Below, one piece after another: positions 56,323-64,000 of a stretch of DNA of 64,000 bases. This DNA is from Silene conica. Its lineage: Eukaryota; Streptophyta; Magnoliopsida; Caryophyllales; Caryophyllaceae. The stretch spans positions 17,139,247 to 17,203,246 of the forward strand of contig CM055319.2 of the NCBI GenBank assembly GCA_029255685.2. Direction: 5' to 3'. The notes below the pieces were generated by a model. The model had not been told where the DNA came from. It did not search any database and worked only from the letters and a program-made list of their open reading frames with translations. Position 1 is the stretch's first letter. Each line of letters begins with the position of its first letter. The translations under genes were made by a program, and so were the position numbers.

Positions 56323-57362
56323 TGTAACATCCCTTATTTTTATAAAAGTGATTTTAATAATTTAAAAGTAGTTTACGGAATTTAATAATATTTTAATAAT
56401 AAATCGTGATTTTATTTTAAGTTTCTCCGTTAAGATCCGTCTTAAGAATGTTTTAGTTCTTAAGATGTTAACTTAGCAAAGTCAAACCCCGACTTGAACC
56501 CGTTTCACAAAACAAGTAACCCGACTCAAAATACGGAAAGGACAATATAAACCCCACGAAAACCCTTTTCCATCGACATCCATCTTTATTTTCCACTGCT
56601 TCTTCATTTCCACCATTGTTCTTCATTCTTAAGAGCTTAAAATCAACATTTCAACCTCTTCCCGAACTCGAATCGCGGTAAGTCTTACATTTTCGGAATC
56701 CTTGCGAGATTTGCAAGCTTTCTATCACTTTCAATTTCAATTTTATCAAACTCGAAAAGACGCTGTTTTGGGTAAATTCCGTTTTAAGCTTCTAAAACCC
56801 GTTTCTTTTGTTGTAAGAGTTGGATTAGAGGACCCGGAGGGTGATAGCTTCGTCATTGAAGAAGAATTCGGAGCATAACCGCTTTTAAGGCGACGATAAT
56901 GAGAAACTCGACCTTTTGTCTAAATTAGCACTTTATGTGATTTTAATGTGTTTTGATGAAGTTAGTATGGTTATTAAGTTCTTTAATGTTCTTATAATGT
57001 CTTATAAACTGATTTTGGTGAAGATTTGAGGAAGAATTTGATGAGAAAGTGAATTTAGGAGTATACATGTTAAGACCGGTTTATTTGAGATTTTCTTGTT
57101 ATCTCTTGAATTGGTTGTTTGTATACATGTTCTTATGTGTAATTGATGTTGTATAGATGTGGGAAATGTTGTGTTGTAGCGTAAAAACATGTTTAAGACG
57201 GATTTGTAAAGTATTGAATGAATTGGAAATGGCGAGATTTAAGAAATGCGCGATCAGAGGCTCTGAGCCGGTCGACCGACCGGCGGTCGACCAGCCGGCT
57301 CAGAGTCCCTCATTGCATTGTTTGAGTTTCGAGAATTTTGGGAAAAAGGGTCCCCAGCCGGT
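56323..57362 (+). repeat. G2 third LTR, cut by H
   Basis: Begins TGTAACATCCCTT and follows the other LTRs for 1040 bp, with one CCGG hairpin (57263-57303). It breaks inside the next hairpin at CCCAGCCGGT, where H starts. Confidence 0.9.
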
Positions 57363-58873
57363 TGTAATACCTCGCATTTTGGGTTACGACTTGATGTAAA
57401 CGATAGTTTCTTTTCATAAATCGTTCGTTTATTAGGCTTGTTTACACTCGTTTTTGCGAGGTGTTCTAGGCTTAGGTGGGTCTCGAAGTGGGGGTCTAGT
57501 TATCTTATGTTTTAATGGTAGTGTAGTGTTGCTAGGGCTCGAACTTGAGACCTGATGGGTGCCTAGTGTGGGCCTCGAAATGTGTGACAAGAGGCAGCCC
57601 ACACGGATTGTTATAGAGCAGCAAACACTCACTCTATATGCCGCCATATATAGTAGTTTTTCCATAACCTAAACCCTACTCAAAGTCAGATCTCACTTCA
57701 CCAAAACCTAGCCGCGCCCTTAGAGAAGAGAAGAGACCTGTTCACGGTGGTGGTGAGCCGTCCTAGGGTGTCTCGATCAGGCCAAGAAACTGGTATGATC
57801 ACCACGACCTCTGTAATTCAGTTCTATGCTTAGTCTTTGTCGCTTGTTTAAGGGTATGTTAATGCGTGTTTTTACTGGTTGTTTTTACATAAGGTTACAC
57901 TATACTCTATAAAGGGTACATGTTGGTCCTTGGAGTTGTGTCGTTGGTTGTTTTTACATAGGTTCGAGGGTGGTAAACATGGTGTCAGGGAAAGGGAATA
58001 TCACGTTTTCAACGATTGTATGGCCTGGGTGCATTTTTACAAACAGATTCTAGTTTTGTTTTAAGTCTCTCGTTTTGGGTCTCTGGGTGTTTAGACAGGT
58101 GGTGTTTGGGGGTTTCACGTGGTGGTGGTCTCGGGGTATGGTGGTGTCTGGTCGTGGTGGTACGGGGTTGGTTGTCAGGAGGGGTTGTGAGGGTGTGACG
58201 GTGGTTGTCCAGTGTTGTTTGTTTTGGTCGGGTTCATGGGTGTTTGGGGGTGGTAACATTGAGGACTCGGGGGAGGTCAGTGCAATGTTACCACCAAGCC
58301 TAGGTTCTGGAGTTCAGGGGTGATGTTGGTGGTCACAGTGGCTGGTAGTGGTGGCTGTGTCGGCGTCGTGGTGGGGGTTAAAGTCGCGTGGTCAGTTCAG
58401 TAGGTGAGGAACCAGGCCTGATCCAGGCCATGGTTCAGCTCGCCGGCGGTGGTCGGTCTGTTGGCGAGTGGTCGTGGTGGTAGTATGCAGTCGGGGTGTT
58501 GGGTCAGTGGCCGCCGGTGGTGGTTGGACGTGTCTAGGTGGCGCTGTAAGGTGTTGGTTACTAGGGAGTCACGGGTTGAGAAGGGGGCTGTTCACGTTTT
58601 TTTTATTTGCTTCTTTTTATTTCCTTTTTAATTTCCTTTTGTTATTTGTTCCTATTAAATTATATACATAAATAATTTGAATAGTTATGGTAATATTGTT
58701 AGTAGTAGCATTCATATTAATTTTAATTAAGGAAATGATTTTGGTGATATAATTAGTATTTATGGGGTGGTATCTTAGTAATGGTAAAGACTCAAATTTG
58801 AATTTCAAATCAAAGTGTTTATTTATTTTAAGAAGTTACTATTTTTGGAAGCTTTCTATATATAGGAAGTGTC

Positions 58874-58884
58874 TATAAATAGTA
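58874..58884 (+). promoter_or_regulatory. TATA box of the H LTR
   Basis: CTATAAATAG in GTGTCTATAAATAGTATG, preceded by TATATATAGG about 20 bases upstream. Position in the LTR fits a U3/R promoter about 0.8 kb before the LTR end. Confidence 0.6.
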
Positions 58885-59169
58885 TGTGCATACGTTTTAC
58901 GAGTTTTAGGGTGTTTATTAATTAAATAATATTTGTTTAGGTAGCGGGTTTCGTGTGGAACATTTCTAGGCAAGCTTTGGTTTGATCTGCATTCCTGCTA
59001 TTTCAGGTAGGGGAAAGTACTGGTTATAATAATGTGATCTATTCTCAGTTGGCATTAAGCATGTTTGCTACCTGATATCCTGTGATCATTATATTGAGTT
59101 GTTATCTTATTCCGTGTTATCATATGATGCGAATATATTTATATATATACATATTGGGCCTTGTGATGT

Positions 59170-59310
59170 GGAGTTGGATCGGTACGGAGTATATATGACG
59201 TTGGATCGGTGCGGAGTATATATGGCGTTGGATCGGTGCGGAGTATATATATTTGGTGTTGGATCGGTGCGGAGTTTATTGGCGTTGGATCGGTGCGGAG
59301 TTTATTAACT
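59170..59310 (+). repeat. Five-copy tandem repeat GTTGGATCGGTGCGGAG in the H LTR
   Basis: Five units of GTTGGATCGGTGCGGAG (first with TAC for TGC) followed by TATATATGGC, TATATATATTTGGT or TTTATTGGC, period about 24-30 bp. The units are not palindromic. Confidence 0.9.
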
Positions 59311-59680
59311 ATTTTTACTATGTTATTCTTTACCTACTCAACCTCGTGGTTGACCCTGTGTATTCGTGATCACCTGTGATGAACCAATTTTGGGGAGCAG
59401 AATGACAGGTGCTGAGACTAAGGGGAAGCTAGGGGAGGAAGAACTTGGATCAAGACCAGAGTAGATGTCTAGATCACTTAGTCAGTCTTATAAGAGTTGT
59501 ACTTTATTTATTTTTGTTAAGACTTTTGGATACGGATGTAAGAACATGTCTTGAGTTAAATTTTATTTAAAGTACTGTTTATCTTCCCTTGAATCTACTG
59601 CCTCGGGAAACCGAGATGGTAACACTCTTATTTATCTGAGGAGCCCTAGTTCAGGTCCTTAAATAAATGGGGGTGTTACA

Positions 59681-60244
59681 AAGTGGTATCAGAGCGAACG
59701 ATCCTCAGGCCTAAACTAATTAACCCAATGAATGTAGGAGAGTCTAAATAAAATGAACCCCGGGATAGGACTGTTAGGAGCACACAAAAGGGGAAGTATG
59801 AGTCTGGGGCCCCCTCACACCGAACCATTGGCCCTATCAGTCTTACCCGGGAACCCAGAGTGAAAATACGAGAGAATAAGGGTAGATTAGAAAAGGATGG
59901 AAGTAATGATATGTTGAGATAAAGTATCCATGCAAACTTGAGTATATGAAACTAAATTGGACTAGCCGAGAGGGGCATGAACATGAAAGGGATTTTAATT
60001 GTTGAATAAAGAGGTGTGAACTTATGTGGTTATGTGAAGTATTTTGAAACATATCAGTAAATGCTTTCTTTTCCTTTCTCATTATGTCTAGTGATATGCG
60101 GTTATGTGATCCCGAGCCATGTTATAACTTTATAATACTCAATCTGATAGTTGATGCTAGACTCTATTGTTTAGGGGTCTTAACCCTAATCCTAATGGGT
60201 ACCCACGCGAGTCGGGACTCATTCCTTTTCTGTTGTATTATAGT
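59681..60244 (+). other. H primer site and leader
   Basis: AAGTGGTATCAGAGCG at 59681. No long frame. CCTTTTCTGTTGTATTATAG ends at 60243, one base before the gag ATG, and looks like a splice acceptor; I could not assign a donor. Confidence 0.65.
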
Positions 60245-63200
60245 ATGCCTCCGCGAAGAGATAACCTCGCTAACATCACACAAGAAGAGTTAGATCTATT
60301 ACGAGCTGAGATTACGACTCTAAAAGCTAAACGAATGGACTCCGCGAAAATGAGCACGATAATTGCAAGGCACCAACCCACCCATTTCACCGGGGAGGGT
60401 GAGCCTCATTTGCTGGGGGCCTGGTGCAGAGAATTCGGTAACCTGTTCGAGTTGGTGGACTGCCCTGAGGAACTGATGGTGGACCAGGCTGCCCACTATC
60501 TGAGGGGTATGGCTGGAGACTGGTGGACCGCGAATAAGGGAGAGCTCCGGGAAGCAGCTATAGAGGGTGGATCCGCGTTTGTTCCGTGGGATGCATTCAA
60601 GGGGGTTCTGAACGAGGCGTTTTTACCAGAATTCCAAAAGAGCAAGCTGAGGGAGGAGTTTGATTCATTCCAGATGACGGAGGACATGACCTTAGAGGCT
60701 TACTACAGGAAGTTCATCCAGTTGGTGCACTACGTGGGAGACATGGGTTTCGACGATGCTATGCTAGCCATGAAATTTGAGAGGGGATTATCAATCGCCA
60801 TCAAAAAGAGACTGATTGCAGCTCCGCCCACCACAATCCGTGACATCTATTTACGGGCTGGGGCGGCGGAGAGGCTTTCGGATATGATCAAAAAGGACAA
60901 ACAGTCCAAGACAGAAAAGAGGAAAGCTGAAACAGTAGCAGAGGGTTCAGGATCGAAAAAGCAAAGTAATAACAAGTTCAGTGGGTACTTCGGGAGTAGT
61001 GCCTCTGGTGGTGGGAGAAATCAGAGTGGGGGAAATCACATGAGTGGGGTTTCTGGCAGTGGTTCGGCAGGAATTGTGTGTTTCGGCTGTGGAAAGAGGG
61101 GACATAAGCAGGCGGTGTGTCGTTCGTCTGGAGGAAATCAGTCCGGGGGCTATCGTACACCTACATCCGGATACCAGGGGCCTCGCACTCAGTCCTATGG
61201 CAGCAGTGGCTATCGCACACCCATGACAAACTATGGTGGGGGTGCGAAGTCTGGGGGCAGCAGCAACTATCAGAGGAATTACAACAACAGCAATCAGAAC
61301 CGTTCATATCAGAATCAGTACAATGGAAGTGGGAACAACAACAAGACGGGGACGACAGGAAATCAGCAGGCTGGAACATCTACTGCCAGCCAGAGTGGAG
61401 TCAAGTCCAGTGGCAAGCTCTTTGCCATGGGAAAGCAGGCAGCTCAGGAGGATGCTCATGTGGTTACTGGTACTTTTCTTGTAAACTCTAGACCTACTTT
61501 CGTACTTTTCGATTCCGGTGCTACCCATTCGTTTGTGTCTAGAGATCATGTTAAGGCTTTGGGACTTGAGAGATTTGATTGGATCGCGGATCCAGTGACC
61601 ATACCATCAGGCGAGTCGATAGTCTGTAATAGAGTATATGGTAGTGTACCCATCAAAATCGGGGAAGCAATTTTCTATTGTGACCTCATAGAGTTTCCTC
61701 TGGGGGGCTTTGAGGTGATTTTGGGGATGGACTGGCTAGGGAAGTATCGAGCTTTCATCGACTGTCATCAGAAGAAGATTTCCTTGAAGGGACCTAAGGG
61801 AGTGAGGGTGTCTTACAAGGGATATCGAATCAAACCAAAAATCAAATTCATTTCTGTTAACACCTTGAAATCTAGCTTGAGGAAAGGAGAGAGCCTGATC
61901 TTGTGTCAAATGTGGGATTGTGAGGCTGAGACCCCCAAGACTAGTGAGATACCTGTGGTACGGGAGTTTGAGGGAGTTTTTCGTGACGACGTTCCGGGGT
62001 TACCGCCAAGGAGGGAAGTGGAATTCTCCATCGACCTAAAGCCAGGGGCGGGACCAATATCTAAATCACCGTACCGTATGGGACCGAAAGAGATGGAGGA
62101 GTTGAAGAAGCAGTTGGATGAACTAGCTGAGAAAGGGTTCATCCGACCCAGTGTGTCGCCCTGGGGAGCACCCGTTTTGTTTGTGAAGAAGAAGGATGGT
62201 AGTTTGAGGCTATGTGTTGACTACCGAGAGTTGAACAATGTGACCATCAAGAACCGTTATCCGTTGCCGAGAATTGACGACTTGTTCGATCAGTTGAGTG
62301 GAGCCGGGGTTTTCTCCAAGATTGATTTGAGATCCGGGTATCATCAATTGAGGATAAAGGATGAGGATATTCCGAATACTGCTTTCCGAACGAGGTATGG
62401 CCACTATGAATTTGTGGTTATGCCCTTTGGATTGACTAATGCTCCAGCTGTGTTCATGGACTTGATGAATCGAGTCTTCAGCCCGTATCTAGACAAGTTC
62501 GTGGTGGTATTCATAGATGATATCCTGGTATATTCCAAGAATGCAGAAGAGCACGAGGACCATTTGCGAAAAGTACTTCAGACTTTGGAGGAGCATAAGC
62601 TCAACGCTAAGTTGAGCAAGTGTGAGTTCTGGTTGGAGAAGGTCGCATTTCTGGGGCATGTGATTTCAAAAGAGGGGGTATCTGTTGACCCTAGCAAGAT
62701 CGAGGCAGTGACTAAGTGGCAGAGTCCGAAGAATGTGAGTGAGATTCGAAGCTTTCTGGGTTTAGCTGGTTATTACCGGAGATTCGTCAAAGATTTCTCA
62801 AAGATAGCGAAGCCGTTGACGTCGTTGATGAGGAAGGAGAACCGTTATATCTGGGATGAGAGTTGTGAGAAGGCATTCCTAACCCTTAAGGAACGCCTGA
62901 CAACAGCTCCTATCCTGGCCTTGCCAGTTGGGAGTGATAATTTTGAAGTATACACCGACGCTTCAAAGCATGGGTTGGGTTGTGTGCTAATGCAGAATGG
63001 TAGAGTGATCGCATATGCTTCTCGCCAGTTGAAGACCTACGAGGAGAATTATCCGACTCATGATTTGGAGTTGGGCGCTGTGGTCTTTGCACTGAAATTG
63101 TGGCGTCATTACCTTTATGGAGCCACTTTTAAGGTGTTTTCTGACCATAAGAGCCTGAAATATATCTACACCCAGAAAGAGTTGAACATGAGGCAGAGAA

Positions 63201-64000
63201 GGTGGATAGAGTTGATCGGAGATTATGATATGCAGATTGTCTACCACGAAGGCAAGGCAAATGTGGTAGCTGACGCTTTAAGTAGGAAGTCAATACATGC
63301 TTTGGATTGTGCCAGATCGAGAGGAAGGTTGTATGGTGAACTGAGGGAGATGGGAATATTCATGATCCGGAAAGGGGACACTCTTGGTGATCTGACTGTG
63401 GAGCCTGAGTTGTATGGGGAGATTCGGGAGTTACAAGAGAGCGATGAGAGAATCCAGAAGTGGCGTTTGATGGTGGAAAATGGGAATGGTGATGGGGCAT
63501 CCAAGTTCAGTATTCATACCGACGGTAGTTTGAGGTTCAGTGGGCGATGGTGTGTACCGAATGTTGAGGAGCTAAAGAAGAAGATCCTGACTGAAGCTCA
63601 TGCTACTCCTTATTCTGTTCACCCAGGGGGTGATAAGCTGTATAAGGACCTTAAGAAGACGTTTTGGTGGCCGAATATGAAGAAGGAGGTCGCAGAGTTT
63701 GTCTCGAGGTGTTTGACGTGTCAGCGAGTGAAAGGGGAGCATAAGAGACCTCAAGGGAAAGTTCAACCGTTGGATGTACCAGAGTGGAAGTGGGAGAATA
63801 TTTCGATGGACTTTATCGTGGGGTTGCCTCGGACCCAGAGGGGCAACAACATGATTTGGGTGATCGTGGATCGTTTGACTAAGTCAGCTCACTTTATTCC
63901 CATGAAAGATACCTGGAGTAAAGCCGAGTTGGCTAAGTCCTATGTTCAGAATGTAGTTAAACTACATGGCGTACCCAAGGATATTGTTTCAGATCGGGAC
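60245..64000 (+). CDS. H gag-pol polyprotein, 1252 codons visible, C-terminus outside window
   Basis: One open frame from ATG CCT CCG CGA to the last base. Retrotransposon gag domain ([30 protein letters not shown]), then a Gly/Ser/Asn-rich linker around a zinc knuckle C279-X2-C-X4-H-X4-C292 ([14 protein letters not shown]). Protease [12 protein letters not shown] has Asp 423. Reverse transcriptase has [16 protein letters not shown] and FIDDILVYS (Asp 758-759). RNase H has [13 protein letters not shown] (Asp 905). Integrase has [11 protein letters not shown] and [14 protein letters not shown], catalytic Asp 1189 in SMDFIVGLP and Asp 1250 in VSDRD. I checked the frame at seven motifs and read through most of gag-to-RT with no stop. 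It is the only polyprotein in the window with no visible defect. Confidence 0.93.
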   Translation, partial: MPPRRDNLANITQEELDLLRAEITTLKAKRMDSAKMSTIIARHQPTHFTGEGEPHLLGAWCREFGNLFELVDCPEELMVDQAAHYLRGMAGDWWTANKGELREAAIEGGSAFVPWDAFKGVLNEAFLPEFQKSKLREEFDSFQMTEDMTLEAYYRKFIQLVHYVGDMGFDDAMLAMKFERGLSIAIKKRLIAAPPTTIRDIYLRAGAAERLSDMIKKDKQSKTEKRKAETVAEGSGSKKQSNNKFSGYFGSSASGGGRNQSGGNHMSGVSGSGSAGIVCFGCGKRGHKQAVCRSSGGNQSGGYRTPTSGYQGPRTQSYGSSGYRTPMTNYGGGAKSGGSSNYQRNYNNSNQNRSYQNQYNGSGNNNKTGTTGNQQAGTSTASQSGVKSSGKLFAMGKQAAQEDAHVVTGTFLVNSRPTFVLFDSGATHSFVSRDHVKALGLERFDWIADPVTIPSGESIVCNRVYGSVPIKIGEAIFYCDLIEFPLGGFEVILGMDWLGKYRAFIDCHQKKISLKGPKGVRVSYKGYRIKPKIKFISVNTLKSSLRKGESLILCQMWDCEAETPKTSEIPVVREFEGVFRDDVPGLPPRREVEFSIDLKPGAGPISKSPYRMGPKEMEELKKQLDELAEKGFIRPSVSPWGAPVLFVKKKDGSLRLCVDYRELNNVTIKNRYPLPRIDDLFDQLSGAGVFSKIDLRSGYHQLRIKDEDIPNTAFRTRYGHYEFVVMPFGLTNAPAVFMDLMNRVFSPYLDKFVVVFIDDILVYSKNAEEHEDHLRKVLQTLEEHKLNAKLSKCEFWLEKVAFLGHVISKEGVSVDPSKIEAVTKWQSPKNVSEIRSFLGLAGYYRRFVKDFSKIAKPLTSLMRKENRYIWDESCEKAFLTLKERLTTAPILALPVGSDNFEVYTDASKHGLGCVLMQNGRVIAYASRQLKTYEENYPTHDLELGAVVFALKLWRHYLYGATFKVFSDHKSLKYIYTQKELNMRQRRWIELIGDYDMQIVYHEGKANVVADALSRKSIHALDCARSRGRLYGELREMGIFMIRKGDTLGDLTVEPELYGEIRELQESDERIQKWRLMVENGNGDGASKFSIHTDGSLRFSGRWCVPNVEELKKKILTEAHATPYSVHPGGDKLYKDLKKTFWWPNMKKEVAEFVSRCLTCQRVKGEHKRPQGKVQPLDVPEWKWENISMDFIVGLPRTQRGNNMIWVIVDRLTKSAHFIPMKDTWSKAELAKSYVQNVVKLHGVPKDIVSDRD

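Larger units (their letters stand above)
32661..57362 (+). mobile_element. G2: tandem LTR-internal-LTR-internal-LTR gypsy-like array without coding genes
   Basis: Three LTR copies begin TGTAACATCCC at 32661, 52529 and 56323. The first two end GAGGGGTTTTACA at 51525 and 55317 and are each followed by the primer site GTTGGTATCAGAGCA. Internal regions of 1003 and 1005 bp end with the PPT AAAGATGGGGTGAT. Adjacent units share LTRs, a form expected from LTR-LTR unequal recombination. No gag or pol is present, so it is a LARD-like derivative that would depend on another gypsy element. The first LTR holds B and A1; the third is cut by H. Confidence 0.85.
57363..59680 (+). repeat. H 5' LTR (2318 bp)
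   Basis: TGTAATACCTCGC to GGGGGTGTTACA. It holds a strongly GT-rich stretch (about 58075-58580), a good TATA box (see separate entry) and a short tandem repeat (59170-59310). No bracket module or hairpin array of the G type is visible. Confidence 0.9.
57363..64000 (+). mobile_element. H: Ty3/gypsy element, Tekay/Del-like, runs off the right edge
   Basis: 5' LTR 57363-59680, primer site TGGTATCAGAGC just after it, leader, and a gag-pol frame open to the window end. Domain order protease-RT-RNase H-integrase marks Ty3/gypsy. A long LTR and the [12 protein letters not shown]...[12 protein letters not shown] RT start fit the Tekay/Del chromovirus group; the chromodomain would lie beyond the window. 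Confidence 0.9.

Noticed and set aside
57963..58671. Gly/Val/Trp-rich protein in the H LTR
   Set aside because: Several overlapping frames on both strands arise from the GT-rich tract and none continues into recognisable coding sequence.

Overview
This window is plant nuclear DNA made mostly of nested LTR retrotransposons. Evidence: intron-containing AT-rich genes with GT/AG junctions at the left edge, Ty1/copia and Ty3/gypsy polyproteins, primer-binding sites matching the initiator-Met tRNA (TGGTATCAGAGC), 5-bp target-site duplications (TSDs) and a CACTA DNA transposon. It looks like a eudicot. Caryophyllales is only a guess.

Layout. Positions 1-6808 are the surviving host segment: the likely first exon of a gene running off the left edge (237-386, minus strand), a three-exon gene of unknown function (5631-1549, minus), its possible promoter and 5'UTR intron, and AT-rich spacer. 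At 6809 a gypsy-like element, G1, begins on the minus strand; its 3-kb LTR spans 6809-31176 because other elements sit inside it. Copia element A3 (8459-29775, minus, TSD AATCC) lies in that LTR. A3's gag is split by copia element A2 (14003-22432, plus, TSD GGGAT), and A3's 5' LTR carries a 4.2-kb non-autonomous CACTA transposon (24882-29099) together with an inverted LTR segment. G1 internal sequence follows (31177-32660). Next is G2 (32661-57362, plus), a tandem LTR-internal-LTR-internal-LTR array with 2.8-kb LTRs and 1-kb internal regions lacking gag and pol. Its first LTR holds copia element B (34344-42526, with gag but no pol) and copia element A1 (42800-51243, TSD GTTGT). Its third LTR is cut by H (57363 to the right edge), a Tekay/Del-like gypsy element whose gag-pol frame is open to the end of the window.

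The three A-family copies cannot be a single autonomous set. A1 and A2 have a long open gag-pol but share one deletion that removes most of RNase H. A3 has the RNase H C-terminal part but carries a 2-bp frameshift, a 29-bp deletion and the A2 insertion. B keeps an intact gag only. H is the one element that looks coding-competent as far as it can be seen.

The most unusual signal is in the non-coding parts of these elements. They are full of short perfect hairpins whose loops are conserved while the stems differ and change on both arms together. Examples are an 11-unit array in the G1 LTR, an unrelated 8-unit array in the matching slot of the G2 LTR (both slots bracketed by the same conserved GACCCCCC...CTCTCC module), hairpins with an ACGG loop throughout the copia A LTR, a compound hairpin shared with covariation by families A and B, and interchangeable palindrome clusters in the copia leaders. 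This may reflect selected nucleic-acid structure, or template-switch correction of quasi-palindromes during reverse transcription; the sequence alone cannot separate these.
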